Shown here one piece after another: positions 52,452 through 62,086 of a stretch of 64,000 bases of DNA. Positions within the stretch are counted from its first letter, which is position 1. Each line of letters opens with the position of its first letter. This DNA is from Bacillus sp. EB01 (lineage in GTDB: Bacteria; Bacillota; Bacilli; Bacillales; Cytobacillaceae). A program made the translations under genes and the position numbers. The notes beneath the pieces are model-generated. The model was not told the DNA's origin and searched no databases. It worked only from the letters and a program-made list of their open reading frames with translations. Location: assembly GCF_000613125.1 (NCBI RefSeq), contig NZ_HG964497.1, positions 1,752,958 through 1,816,957 on the forward strand. Direction: 5' to 3'.

Positions 52452-53720
52452 CTAAGCCAGAGACCTCTGTTTATAGTAGGTCTTGAAGGTAATCCAGTAA
52501 ATCCATCCGCTTACTAAGGAAAGGAGCGCGAGTATGATAAAGGTCCACTCGTATCCAACCCAGCCGGACAACGGAATCGAAATGGGTGCGATTGTCTTGG
52601 CTATAGTAAAACGAAGGCTGGCTGCTGCGAAATACTGGCCGCGCAAGTGTTCGGGAGCAAGGTTGGAGACGAAGCTTTGCTGGATCCCTACCGATACTAG
52701 CTCCCCGAATGTAAAAATCGCCATTGCGATAATAAGCCCCCAAATCCATGTTGTCTGGCCAAATATATAAATCCCAACTGCATACAGGACCGCCGAGGCG
52801 ATGAAGACATCGCGTTCCTTGAATTTCACCATCCATCGTGTAATGACCACTGTCAATAAGACAACAAGCAGGCCGTTTTCCGCGAGAACCAGTCCAAAGG
52901 CGCGGTCACCATCAATATCGAACGACCAGCTGCCGAAACTGAAGAGATTCTGGTTGTTGACCATCTCACTCATATACACCGGAAATAGAAGGTCGAGCTG
53001 CATGAATGTCTGTCCAAGCACAATTCCTGCAATGATGAACAGGAGAAAGGTCCGGTCCTTTATAATTACTGTATAATCCATAAACTGGTCCCTGAGCACA
53101 TGATACCATCTTAAGTTGTCCGCTGTTCTGGAGGCAGCAACTGATGCCGGCAGCGTTTCCCGCACCCATTTCCCAAGAATGAACGCCAGCGCGAAACCGA
53201 TTAGCCCAGAGACAACCAGCAGTTGAGACGGATAGTCGATGTAAAAAATTGAACCCAGAATGGGCCCGACAACGACCGAAATATTGGTTGATGTATAAAA
53301 AACAGCAAAAACACTGCTGCGGTTCTTTTCGTCGACAAGATCAGCAACCATTGCCTGACTGGCCGGCCAGTAAATTGAAATAAACATGCCAGCAACAGTG
53401 AAACAAATGAACCCGAGCATCGGGGAATCAAGCCATGGCGACTGAGCAATTCCGAATAGAAGATAAGATATCCCCTGGCCGGCAGCTGCAACAACCATCA
53501 TTCTCTTGCGGCCAAACCGATCTGCGCAATAGCCGCCTAGTAAATTCGCAAACACCGAAAAAACCTGTGAAAAAATTAACAGCAGTCCCGCATTTGTTTT
53601 TCCAAACTCCCCAGCAAAATAAATCGTCAAGAACGGAAAAAACATCCAGAACGTAGTATTCAATAACGCCTCCGACACAAGCCGGATCCGCAAATTCGCA
53701 TCCCAATCCCTTAATCGCAT
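52452..53720 (-). CDS. MFS drug-efflux-like transporter
   Basis: The protein is 422 residues with twelve hydrophobic segments. The loop 2-3 motif is GGYCADRFGRKRMM. It resembles YttB/MdtH-type exporters; the substrate is unknown. ATG 53720 is preferred because GGAG lies nine bases before it; an in-frame ATG at 53735 lacks a site. Confidence 0.82.
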   Translation of the reverse strand: MRLRDWDANLRIRLVSEALLNTTFWMFFPFLTIYFAGEFGKTNAGLLLIFSQVFSVFANLLGGYCADRFGRKRMMVVAAAGQGISYLLFGIAQSPWLDSPMLGFICFTVAGMFISIYWPASQAMVADLVDEKNRSSVFAVFYTSTNISVVVGPILGSIFYIDYPSQLLVVSGLIGFALAFILGKWVRETLPASVAASRTADNLRWYHVLRDQFMDYTVIIKDRTFLLFIIAGIVLGQTFMQLDLLFPVYMSEMVNNQNLFSFGSWSFDIDGDRAFGLVLAENGLLVVLLTVVITRWMVKFKERDVFIASAVLYAVGIYIFGQTTWIWGLIIAMAIFTFGELVSVGIQQSFVSNLAPEHLRGQYFAAASLRFTIAKTIAPISIPLSGWVGYEWTFIILALLSLVSGWIYWITFKTYYKQRSLA

Positions 53721-53808
53721 ATAAAAAAACTCCATTTCTCTGTTTAAGCAATAACCTCCTTATCATACTACCGGCGAGGAATAATTTACAATAACTGTAC
53801 CACCAAAA

Positions 53809-53835
53809 TGTCACAGCCACGCACCTTTAATCGTC
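53809..53835 (+). promoter_or_regulatory. ECF41-type promoter
   Basis: TGTCACA (53809-53815), exactly 16 bases, then CGTC (53832-53835). This is the promoter pattern reported for ECF41 sigma factors, and the operon it drives ends with an ECF41 sigma gene, so it should be autoregulatory. Confidence 0.75.
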
Positions 53836-53868
53836 ATGAGAATGAACAATAAAAGGAGGCTGTGAAGA

Positions 53869-55134
53869 ATGCATAAATGGGACGTAGTGATAATTGGTGG
53901 AGGCTTAGCAGGCTATGTTGCAAGCAATTACCTGGCACAGAGCAGATTATCAGTCTTAATGCTGGAGAAAGGGAAACAAGTTGGCGGAAGGGCAAGGACA
54001 ACGAAAATTAAAGGACAGTATTTTAACCTTGGTCCCCATGCTCTTTATAAAAAAGGAAAAGCACGGGCCATTCTCGAAGAATTAGGTATCCAGCTTGATG
54101 GAAAGCAGCCCAAACCGGATGGCATTTTAACTGGAGACAACCATGAATTCATTGCTCCTTTTTCTGCATTAGGAACGTTAACGACACGTTATTTGAATTG
54201 GAAGGAAAAGGTGGAGTGGTTAGCGGTTTTATTGGAAATTATTCGTGTTGATGTGCAAAAAATAGCTGAGCTTACATTCTGCCAATGGGTTACACAAACA
54301 GCCCGTTCCAAAAAGGTCCAATCGCTTTTATTCGTACTTGGAAGGCTTTCGGTTTATTGCCATGCCCCGGAACGAGTAGGCGCTGCAGTGATATTGTCGC
54401 ATTTGAAGAGTGTCTTGGGAGGTGTTTTTTATCTCAATGGAGGATGGCAGACAATTATTGACCAACTTCACAACCAAGCGGTCATCACAGGTGTCCAAGT
54501 ACGGACGCATAAGACTGTAGAGCAAATCATACCGACTTCAACTGATTCTTTAAAAGTTGTCCTTTCAGACGGTGAGGAGATCCTGGGCAGAAATGTGATT
54601 TATACAGCTGGACCCCAGGAATTAGCTGGGATTCTGGGTAAGGGCGAGGGTGCCTTCTTCAGGAATATGATTCCGGTAAAAGGAGCCACCTTGGATATAG
54701 CGTTAACAAAGCTTCCAAGGCCAGAGAAACTGTTTGCTATGGACATAAGGAAGCCTTTTTATATGTCGGTCCATTCAGCCTACGCCAGACTTTCTGAAGA
54801 CAAAGATAATAGTGTTTTGCATGTATTTAAATACTTCCATCCGGACGAGAAGATTGATGGACATAAAGTTAAAGAGGAGCTGGAACAGTTTCTTGAGGGA
54901 ATTCAGCCAGGTTGGAAAAACTATGTGATTACAAGCCGGTACATGCCCCAAATTACAGTAAATCACCGGCTTCCCCAGATTGGTGATGAGCTTCAGTTAG
55001 GCAGTTCTACTACAGAAATTCCAGGATTATATATAGCAGGAGACTGGGCATGTCCCGATTTAATATTGGCAGATGGGGCAGCAAGCAGCGCAAAACGGGC
55101 AGCTGCTGAAATCATCAAAAATCGAATGGGGTGA
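53869..55134 (+). CDS. FAD-dependent amine-oxidase/phytoene-desaturase-like protein
   Basis: The protein is 421 residues. The N-terminal dinucleotide motif is VVIIGGGLAGYVASNYLA, followed by VGGRART, and it ends with the FAD-closing GLYIAGDW. It resembles phytoene desaturase/protoporphyrinogen-oxidase-type flavoproteins. ECF41 operons often carry an oxidoreductase next to the sigma gene, and this one fits. AAAAGGAGG precedes ATG 53869. Confidence 0.83.
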   Translation: MHKWDVVIIGGGLAGYVASNYLAQSRLSVLMLEKGKQVGGRARTTKIKGQYFNLGPHALYKKGKARAILEELGIQLDGKQPKPDGILTGDNHEFIAPFSALGTLTTRYLNWKEKVEWLAVLLEIIRVDVQKIAELTFCQWVTQTARSKKVQSLLFVLGRLSVYCHAPERVGAAVILSHLKSVLGGVFYLNGGWQTIIDQLHNQAVITGVQVRTHKTVEQIIPTSTDSLKVVLSDGEEILGRNVIYTAGPQELAGILGKGEGAFFRNMIPVKGATLDIALTKLPRPEKLFAMDIRKPFYMSVHSAYARLSEDKDNSVLHVFKYFHPDEKIDGHKVKEELEQFLEGIQPGWKNYVITSRYMPQITVNHRLPQIGDELQLGSSTTEIPGLYIAGDWACPDLILADGAASSAKRAAAEIIKNRMG

Positions 55135-55138
55135 GGTC

Positions 55139-56029
55139 ATGCAAATAAGTAATGAAGAGTATCTACAACTAAAGCCTTTGTTGTTTTCTATAGGTTACCG
55201 GATGCTGGGTTCAGTTACAGAGTCCGAAGATATTGTTCATGAAACCTTTCTAAAAGCCTATCAAATCAACGAGGAAAAAATTGAAAATAAGAAATCATAT
55301 CTTTGTAAAATGCTGACCAATCGCTGCCTTGATGTTTTAAAGTCCGCGCGAATCAAACGAGAGCAATACATTGGACCATGGAACCCGGAGCCACTTTTGA
55401 TTGAAGCATCACAGGAAGTGAACCCATCGGATGTACTGCTTCAGAAAGAGGGATTAAGCATCGCCTACCTGCGGATGATGGAGCATTTATCCCCAGATGA
55501 ACGCGCAATCCTCTTGTTAAAGGAGGTATTTGGCCTCCAATATACGGAAATTGCCAATATGGTTGAAAAGAAGGAGGAAAACTGCCGGAAGATTTTCAGT
55601 CGAGCGAAGCGGAAAATTTCAGCTGTCGAAGGAGAAAGTCTTGATTATACGAAGAACAGGAAAATCGTAGACGGCTTTATTAAAGCATTTCAATTTCAGA
55701 ATTTGGCTGCGATACTGGAGCTGGTTTCTGAACATGTCACCCTGTACTCGGATGGAGGCGGAATTGTTAAGGCAGCAATCCGGCCTATTGTATCCCGAGC
55801 AAACGTAATAGCTTTCTTAAGCGGCATCGTTAGCAAAGCTCAAGGAGAATTTAAAATTGATGTGAAAAATATCAATGGCCAGCCAGCAATCATTGTTTTT
55901 ATGCAGGGTACGATTCAAAGTATTATGAGCTTTTATATCACCCATGACAAAATAAACGAAATCTATATTGTGATGAATCCTGAAAAGTTAGCCTCCATTC
56001 GAAAACATTTTAAAGATGTTCAAGACTAA
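55139..56029 (+). CDS. ECF41 (SigJ-type) sigma factor with C-terminal SnoaL-like domain
   Basis: The protein is 296 residues: sigma regions 2 and 4 in the first ~170 residues (TESEDIVHETFLKAYQ; GLQYTEIANMVEKKEENCRKIFSRAKRK), then a ~110-residue SnoaL-like extension (VHVTLYSDGGG-type segment, NGQPAIIVFM). ECF41 factors have this extension in place of a separate anti-sigma. ATG 55139 follows GGGGTGAGG; the upstream frame to 55073 overlaps the oxidoreductase. Confidence 0.88.
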   Translation: MQISNEEYLQLKPLLFSIGYRMLGSVTESEDIVHETFLKAYQINEEKIENKKSYLCKMLTNRCLDVLKSARIKREQYIGPWNPEPLLIEASQEVNPSDVLLQKEGLSIAYLRMMEHLSPDERAILLLKEVFGLQYTEIANMVEKKEENCRKIFSRAKRKISAVEGESLDYTKNRKIVDGFIKAFQFQNLAAILELVSEHVTLYSDGGGIVKAAIRPIVSRANVIAFLSGIVSKAQGEFKIDVKNINGQPAIIVFMQGTIQSIMSFYITHDKINEIYIVMNPEKLASIRKHFKDVQD

Positions 56030-56057
56030 AAGTATTAGATTGCGCTACAGATTTCAC

Positions 56058-56420
56058 CACACTTTATGACTAAGACAACGCGAGGCTATAGTAGTATTTC
56101 ACTAGAAGTACTCGGAGACTTACTAGTAAATCAGCAAGGAAAACTAGTAGTACTCAGAGTAGTACTAGAAGTACTACGGAGTTTGGTCACACTTTATTAC
56201 TAAGACAACGCTCAGCTATAACGATTTTTCACTAGTAATACTCGGAGATTTACTAGTAAAGCGGCGTGCAAAACTAGTAGTACTCAGAGTAGTACTAGAA
56301 GTACTACGGAGTTTAGCCACACTTTATTACTAAGACAACACTCTGCTATAGCAATTTTCCACTAGTAGTACTCGGAGGCTTACTAGTGAAACAGCAAGGA
56401 AAACTAGTAGTACAGAATTT
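56058..56420. repeat. 130-bp tandem repeat, about 2.8 copies
   Basis: CACACTTTAT starts copies at 56058, 56188 and 56318, exactly 130 bases apart. Each unit holds many ACTAGTA/TACTAGT words and TAGTACTCAGAGTAGTACTA-type dyads able to fold. No coding potential is seen. It lies between the ECF41 gene and topB. Confidence 0.9.
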
Positions 56421-56431
56421 TTAACAGCAAA

Positions 56432-56451
56432 TAAGCGGGCCGCGGCCCGCT
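56432..56451. terminator. GC-rich palindrome near the topB end
   Basis: AAGCGGGCC-GCGGCCCGCTT is a near-perfect palindrome just after topB. No T-run follows on the minus strand, so terminator function is uncertain. Confidence 0.4.
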
Positions 56452-56465
56452 TCATTCACTTTCAC

Positions 56466-58556
56466 TTAATCTTTTTTCTCCAGCGCCTGCTTAAGCAAAT
56501 CGCCCAAACTGGTGCCGAAGTCTTCCTTCGGAGGTGCGTATTTTTGCACGAGGCGCTTTTCCTCACGCTTGTTGACAGCTTTCTTTCGTTCTTCTGCCTT
56601 TTCCACCACGTTGCAGGTGCGGCACTGGAAGTAGGTGCCGGCTTTGCCATTGTGGATTTCCATCTTTTTATGGCACTGCGGACAGCGGCGGTTTGACAGC
56701 TTGGCATCCTTGCGCTTCCGGTAGGAGCACTCGGGGCTTGAGCACACGAGGATTTTGCCGTCCTTTGTAGTGCGCTCCTTAAGAAACTCGCCGCACTCAG
56801 GACACTTGGAACCAGTCAGGTTTGGCGGGCGGTACGTTTTGTCACTGGTCTTAATTTCGTTAACCAGGCGAGCCGTCTGTTCACGGATCCGCTTGCCAAA
56901 CGCCTTCGGATCTCCTTTGCCTTTGGCAATTTTCTCAAGCTCTTCTTCCCACTTTGCAGTAAGCTCTGGGGACTTTAAATCATCATTGACAAGCTCGATT
57001 AGCTGCTTGCCCTTTTTCGTAGGGTGGAAGCGCCCGTTCTGGCGCTCAACAACTTCCGTTTCAACAAGGCGCTCTATGATTTCGGCGCGGGTTGCCGGGG
57101 TGCCTAGTCCGAATTTTTCCATCTGCCCCAGTATATCGGACTCAGAATAACGGGAAGGCGGCTCGGTCCATTTCTGGTTCGTGTTCGCCGAAGACACCGT
57201 TAGCGCCTGGCCGGCTTTAAGGGCGGCGACTGCTGGTTTTAAGGCAACAGATTCTTCTTTGCCCTGGACCTTTTTGAAGCCAGGTTCTATTGTGACGGTT
57301 TCGCGAGTCGAAAAGATTTCGCCTTCAGTTTTCACTTCGAATGAAACCGTTTCGTATTCATAAGCAGGATAAAAGAGCGTCAGGAAGCGGCGCACAATCA
57401 GATCGTAGATTTTACGTTCGTCCGTATCGAGTTCAGACAAATTTGGCCGCTCCTCGGTCGGGATGATTGCGTGGTGGTCTGTAACCTTTGCATTATTGAA
57501 AACGCGCTTCCCAAGGACAGTGCTTTTACCTAAAACAGGTTTCACCTCATCACGGTAAGCGTTAGCCAGTGCGCCAAGCCGGTCGGCCATCGTCGCTTCC
57601 ATGTCTGTTGTCAGGTAGCAGGAATCCGTACGAGGATAGGTAACTAATTTATACTGCTCATACAAACGCTGCAAGGTATTCAGTGTCTTTTTAGCAGAAA
57701 AACCAAACCGCTTATTTGCGTCCCGCTGTAACTCAGTCAGGTCGTAGGGAAGAGGCTGCGGCTCGGATTTCGTCTTGCGGTCAATTTTTGAGACAACCGC
57801 CTTACCATCCTTAACCTTGCGCACAACATCCTCTGCCTTTGCCTTATCAAAAAGACGCTTCTCTCCATTTTTTTCCCACTCAAGCGACAATGGGCCGGCA
57901 GACATAGAAATCGTCCAATATTCTTTAGGCTGGAACTTCTGGATTTGGTCCTCGCGATCCAGAACCATTGCAAGAGTTGGTGTCTGGACTCGTCCGGCAG
58001 AAAGGGGATCGCGGTATTTTGTCGTTAGCGCGCGGGTCACATTCAACCCAATCAGCCAGTCAGCCTCGGCCCGGCATACAGCGGATTGGTACAGGTTTTC
58101 GAATTGTGAACCTGGCTTCAATTGGCGGAATCCATCACGAATAGCCTTGTCGGTCTGCGAGGAAATCCACAGACGCTTAATCGGCTTTTTCCAATTAAGC
58201 CTATCGAGAATCCAGCGTGCGACTAGCTCACCTTCACGGCCGGCATCTGTTGCGATGATAACTTCGCCGATGTCCTTCCGGTTAGCCAGCCCTTCGATTG
58301 CGCGGAATTGGTGGCTCGTCTGCTTCATGACCTTAATCCCCATCTTGTCGGGAATAATCGGCAGGTCTTCGAGAGTCCAGACCTTGTACTTAGTTGCATA
58401 GTTTTCGGGCATCTTTAGCTCAATAAGGTGGCCAAGCGCCCACGTGACTATATATTTATCGCCTTCTATATAACTTTTGGAAGTATTGCGGCATCCGAGT
58501 ACTCGTGCAATCTCACGGGCAACACTCGGTTTTTCGGCAAGAACCAATGATTTCAC
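56466..58556 (-). CDS. topB: DNA topoisomerase III
   Basis: The protein is 696 residues. Toprim starts at LVLAEKPSVAREIA; the catalytic tyrosine lies in LVTYPRTDS. Two C-terminal zinc-ribbon repeats (CPECG...CSSPEC; CPQCHKK...CRTC) follow. GTG 58556 is chosen since AAAGGA lies nine bases before it and the family begins here; the frame runs to ATG 58574. It untangles replicating and recombining DNA. Confidence 0.9.
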   Translation of the reverse strand: MKSLVLAEKPSVAREIARVLGCRNTSKSYIEGDKYIVTWALGHLIELKMPENYATKYKVWTLEDLPIIPDKMGIKVMKQTSHQFRAIEGLANRKDIGEVIIATDAGREGELVARWILDRLNWKKPIKRLWISSQTDKAIRDGFRQLKPGSQFENLYQSAVCRAEADWLIGLNVTRALTTKYRDPLSAGRVQTPTLAMVLDREDQIQKFQPKEYWTISMSAGPLSLEWEKNGEKRLFDKAKAEDVVRKVKDGKAVVSKIDRKTKSEPQPLPYDLTELQRDANKRFGFSAKKTLNTLQRLYEQYKLVTYPRTDSCYLTTDMEATMADRLGALANAYRDEVKPVLGKSTVLGKRVFNNAKVTDHHAIIPTEERPNLSELDTDERKIYDLIVRRFLTLFYPAYEYETVSFEVKTEGEIFSTRETVTIEPGFKKVQGKEESVALKPAVAALKAGQALTVSSANTNQKWTEPPSRYSESDILGQMEKFGLGTPATRAEIIERLVETEVVERQNGRFHPTKKGKQLIELVNDDLKSPELTAKWEEELEKIAKGKGDPKAFGKRIREQTARLVNEIKTSDKTYRPPNLTGSKCPECGEFLKERTTKDGKILVCSSPECSYRKRKDAKLSNRRCPQCHKKMEIHNGKAGTYFQCRTCNVVEKAEERKKAVNKREEKRLVQKYAPPKEDFGTSLGDLLKQALEKKD

Positions 58557-58647
58557 AGCATTCAATCCTTTCATTCAGGCAATTAGATTAAGCCTCTTAC
58601 CAGTATAACGGAATTAGCCTGACTTTTGAATTCAGGGGTTCACGCAA

Positions 58648-58683
58648 TAAAGAAGAAACCTCCTCCCAGAGGGGAAGAGGATT
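58648..58683 (-). terminator. intrinsic terminator
   Basis: On the minus strand CCTCTTCCC / GGGAGGAGG is followed by TTTCTTCTTT, just after the propeller gene. Confidence 0.6.
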
Positions 58684-60202
58684 ATTTTTCAAAAAATACA
58701 ATTGAATCGACATTGTCAAGCCACTTCTCCGCTTGCGATCCGTCTGGGTTTGCACGCCAAAGTGTCCTGCCTTTGTCAAGGATTGACTCTCCTCTTAACC
58801 AGACTAGTTTGCCGGCAGTCGATACGAATTGCGGAGCATAGTCGCCGTATCGGGATGGGGGGCTTGTAAGCTTTGTTTGCGTGCCAGTCGGTATATCAAT
58901 GGAGTATAGGACAGGAAGAGGATGCTTGCTGAAGTCATTGGACCATTCCTGTTCCCGGATCCGGGCTGCAACTAGTGACTTGTTGTCAATCCAGTCGAAA
59001 TCAATATCCGCATAATCAGAAGGAGTGAGCGTCACGGAGGCCGGCATTTCGCGAACTTTCAGATCTTTATTTTTAAAACCGAAAACAATCCTGCCGCCGC
59101 CTGCGATATAGGCAATTGTATCTTCGGAAGGAGCCCATTTTGGTGCACCGACCTCAAAAATAATTTCATCCAGGACGGTGAACCTTTTTCCATCACTGTC
59201 AATTACGCAAACCATATTACTGTCCATCGACCAGGATGCTGTTGGTGAGACGATAAAAGAAATCCATTTCCCGCTTGGGGAGTATGTAAGCTGGCTAAGA
59301 AATACTGCAATCAACTGGTTATCTTTAGTGGTACCAATCTCTTTTGGGAGCTGGAAGAACGGTTCCACTCCGCCGAAGAGAATGACATCTTTATAATTGC
59401 CGGCAAGCTTCTTTTTAAACAGCGTCGCACTTGACCAACCATCCGGCCGCAGGGTACCCGAAGCGGAAAGAAGAAAGCCGTTCCCATCAGGAAACCAAGT
59501 GTAGTCTTCTACTCCGGTGGCAATATTATAAAATCCTTTTAAATCTGATATATCCAGGATTCCTCCATCCTTGAAGGCAAGCTCGTTTTTCCTTGGAGCC
59601 CATTTTGGATAGTGACCATTATGAAAGACCTTCTTCTTTTCACCTGTTGCAATCTCATAAACCCATAGTTCTGACTGCTCGCCATTCTGTTTGAATTCGG
59701 CAGGTGCCGATTCTTGATAGGCTAGCAAGTTTCCGTCACTGGACCACACAGGCTTTGCCTGAATTTTACCAGAGGAGGTAACCTGTTTCTCTTTCCCGCC
59801 AATAAGAACCCATAGATTGCCATAACGGATAAAGGCGGCCTTTACTCTGGTTAATGGGGCTGTTGAAGGTGCGGACCTTGTATCCGAGGATGTGGATGGT
59901 TCCAAATTCTGCTCGGAGGCAGAGGATGGCCCAGGATTAAGTTTTTTAGCGGAGGAAGGGTCAGAATTAAGGTTTGAGGCATCGGAAGGTTCCATATCGG
60001 CCTCCGAGGTTTTAGACGGGTTGGGTGTAAGGAGCCTGGAATCTGACTTGGTGCCAGCCTCGTTCATAGAGTCTGTTGAAAGAGCAGGAGACTCTAGCAA
60101 GGTTGAATTGCCGGAATTCGAAACTTTCCCTGTTGCCGAAGAAGAGGATACCGGCACGCACAACATACATGTAGCGAGTAGCATAAGCAAGTATTTTTTC
60201 AT
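58682..60202 (-). CDS. secreted TolB-like beta-propeller protein
   Basis: The protein is 506 residues: a signal peptide (1-~23), a Ser/Pro/Asn-rich linker to ~115 with repeated motifs such as SSAKKLNPGPSSASEQNLEP, then WD40-like/TolB propeller blades (VWSSDGNLLAYQ, YPKWAPRKNELAF, LTYSPSGKWISF, PKWAPSEDTIAY). ATG 60202 follows AAAGGAG; an open frame runs upstream to 60304. It may be a cell-surface or spore-surface protein; its role is unknown. Confidence 0.78.
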   Translation of the reverse strand: MKKYLLMLLATCMLCVPVSSSSATGKVSNSGNSTLLESPALSTDSMNEAGTKSDSRLLTPNPSKTSEADMEPSDASNLNSDPSSAKKLNPGPSSASEQNLEPSTSSDTRSAPSTAPLTRVKAAFIRYGNLWVLIGGKEKQVTSSGKIQAKPVWSSDGNLLAYQESAPAEFKQNGEQSELWVYEIATGEKKKVFHNGHYPKWAPRKNELAFKDGGILDISDLKGFYNIATGVEDYTWFPDGNGFLLSASGTLRPDGWSSATLFKKKLAGNYKDVILFGGVEPFFQLPKEIGTTKDNQLIAVFLSQLTYSPSGKWISFIVSPTASWSMDSNMVCVIDSDGKRFTVLDEIIFEVGAPKWAPSEDTIAYIAGGGRIVFGFKNKDLKVREMPASVTLTPSDYADIDFDWIDNKSLVAARIREQEWSNDFSKHPLPVLYSIDIPTGTQTKLTSPPSRYGDYAPQFVSTAGKLVWLRGESILDKGRTLWRANPDGSQAEKWLDNVDSIVFFEK

Positions 60203-60276
60203 ACAACCAACTCCTTTCCTGCTTAATTTGTTCCGTACGCAGGCTTTTATGTCCGAAAAGTAAACTTTCCCAGCCA

Positions 60277-60305
60277 TTGACAGTATTTCGTATCGGGCAT
60301 ACAAT
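60277..60305 (+). promoter_or_regulatory. SigA-type promoter of the hutH leader
   Basis: TTGACA (60277-60282), 17 bases, TACAAT (60300-60305). It gives a leader of about 190 bases before hutH. Confidence 0.7.
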
Positions 60306-60395
60306 AAAGATAATTATCGTTATTTTCTGATAAACTGAAACCAGGTCGATGATTGTTAACCGCCCGTTTATGCGGGAAAAATAAGGATGATTCCG

Positions 60396-60449
60396 ATGAA
60401 TATAAAACAAACAGCAATGATAAATAAGAGGCTGGACCCTGAATCGTAA
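60396..60449 (+). CDS. candidate leader peptide of hutH
   Basis: A 17-residue frame ([17 protein letters not shown]) starts at ATG 60396 about seven bases after AAGGATG. It covers the 5' arm of the terminator at 60426, so ribosomes on it would melt the hairpin. No histidine codons are present, so it is not a classic histidine attenuator. Confidence 0.35.
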   Translation: MNIKQTAMINKRLDPES

Positions 60450-60477
60450 CCGATTTGGAGTCCAGCCTCTTTCTTTA
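60426..60477 (+). terminator. terminator/attenuator between the promoter and hutH
   Basis: AAGAGGCTGGAC pairs with GTCCAGCCTCTT, followed by TCTTTATTC. It sits about 28 bases before ATG 60506 and after the promoter at 60277, so it must be read through for hutH expression. In B. subtilis, HutP-mediated antitermination does this job. Confidence 0.7.
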
Positions 60478-60505
60478 TTCTGCTAAATTGGTAGAGGTGA
60501 AAACA

Positions 60506-62023
60506 ATGATACTGTTAACGGGTAATACGCTAACCCTAAATGAAGTGAAGGAAGTCCTGTATAAGGGCGCCAAAATCTGTGCATCTGACGAGAGTATGGC
60601 TGGTGTTGTGAAAAGCAGGGAGGCTGTCGAACGGATTGTTGCTGAGAAAAAGGTTGTATATGGCATCAATACAGGCTTTGGGAAATTCAGTGATGTTCTA
60701 ATTGATTCTGCCCATGTCCGTGACCTCCAGCTCAACCTAATACGCTCACATGCATGCGGGATTGGGGAGCCTTTCCCGGAGGTCGTCTCAAAGGCGATGG
60801 TCCTTCTTAGGGCGAATGCGCTTTTGAAGGGGTTTTCCGGTGTCCGGCCAGTCGTTATTGAACGGCTGATCGAACTGGTTAATGCAAATATTATCCCAGT
60901 GATTCCCCAGCAAGGCTCACTTGGAGCAAGCGGTGACCTTGCCCCGCTTTCCCATTTAGCACTTGTTCTCATTGGTGAGGGAGAGGTCTTTTATAAGGGT
61001 GCCCGGATGGATGCTGCAACGGCACTTCAGCAGGAATCGATTTTGCCAATAACGCTGGAAGCCAAAGAAGGGTTAGCGCTTATTAATGGGACTCAGGCAA
61101 TGACAGCGATGGGGGCAGTCGGTTATATTGAAGCCGAGCAGCTTGCCTACCAGGCCGAGCTGATAGCAAGTCTTACCATTGAAGGCCTTACTGGCATTAT
61201 CGATGCCTTCGCAGATGAAATTCACCAGGCTCGAGGATATTCCCAGCAAATTGCGACAGCAGCCAGGATTCGCAATTATTTACGCGATAGCAAGCTGACA
61301 TCGAGGCAGGGAGAACTGCGCGTGCAGGACGCCTACAGCATCCGCTGCATTCCGCAGGTGCACGGGGCATCTTGGCAGGCTCTTGAATATGTACGTGAGA
61401 AGCTTGAAATCGAGATTAATGCAGCAACTGATAATCCGCTAATTTTCCATGACGGCAGTATGGTGGTATCGGGCGGAAATTTCCATGGCCAGCCAATTGC
61501 CTTTGCGATGGATTTTATGAAAATCGCCGCCGCAGAACTTGCCAATATATCCGAACGAAGAATTGAACGGCTTGTCAATCCACAGCTGAATGATCTGCCG
61601 CCTTTTCTAAGTCCGGAGCCAGGCCTTCAGTCAGGGGCGATGATCATGCAATATGCAGCCGCCTCTCTTGTTTCGGAAAATAAAACGCTCGCCCACCCTG
61701 CAAGTGTTGATTCGATCCCGTCCTCAGCCAATCAGGAGGACCATGTGTCAATGGGCACAATTGCAGCAAGGCATGCCTGGCAAATCATTCAGAATGTAAG
61801 GCGTGTACTAGCCATTGAACTTATCTGCGCGCTTCAGGCAGCAGAGTTCCGCGGGAAGGAAATGCTTTCGTCGGCAACCGCTAACTTGTTTGAAGAAGCA
61901 CGGAAGATTGTCCCGGCGATTACTCAGGATCGTATTTTTTCCAAGGATATCGAAGCCGCCGCAAGCTGGCTGAAGGAGCTTGAAATTGCCCGGTTGGTCT
62001 TGCCGAAGGAAGAGCAAGTTTAG
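60506..62023 (+). CDS. hutH: histidine ammonia-lyase
   Basis: The protein is 505 residues. The Ala-Ser-Gly triplet at 141-143 ([14 protein letters not shown]) forms the MIO prosthetic group. It turns histidine into urocanate and ammonia, the first step of the hut pathway. No other hut gene is present in the window. ATG 60506 follows AGAGGTGA; an open frame runs upstream to 60455 through the terminator. Confidence 0.93.
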   Translation: MILLTGNTLTLNEVKEVLYKGAKICASDESMAGVVKSREAVERIVAEKKVVYGINTGFGKFSDVLIDSAHVRDLQLNLIRSHACGIGEPFPEVVSKAMVLLRANALLKGFSGVRPVVIERLIELVNANIIPVIPQQGSLGASGDLAPLSHLALVLIGEGEVFYKGARMDAATALQQESILPITLEAKEGLALINGTQAMTAMGAVGYIEAEQLAYQAELIASLTIEGLTGIIDAFADEIHQARGYSQQIATAARIRNYLRDSKLTSRQGELRVQDAYSIRCIPQVHGASWQALEYVREKLEIEINAATDNPLIFHDGSMVVSGGNFHGQPIAFAMDFMKIAAAELANISERRIERLVNPQLNDLPPFLSPEPGLQSGAMIMQYAAASLVSENKTLAHPASVDSIPSSANQEDHVSMGTIAARHAWQIIQNVRRVLAIELICALQAAEFRGKEMLSSATANLFEEARKIVPAITQDRIFSKDIEAAASWLKELEIARLVLPKEEQV

Positions 62024-62043
62024 AGTCAAGGACTCATAAAACA

Positions 62044-62076
62044 AAAAAAGAATTCGGAGTCATGTCTCCGAACTCA
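62044..62076 (-). terminator. intrinsic terminator of the small-protein gene
   Basis: On the minus strand GTTCGGAG / CTCCGAAT is followed by TCTTTTTTT. Confidence 0.75.
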
Positions 62077-62086
62077 GTATATACCA

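Noticed and set aside
56058-56420. Insertion sequence or transposon end
   Set aside because: Tandem rather than terminal inverted arrangement, no transposase and no target duplication.
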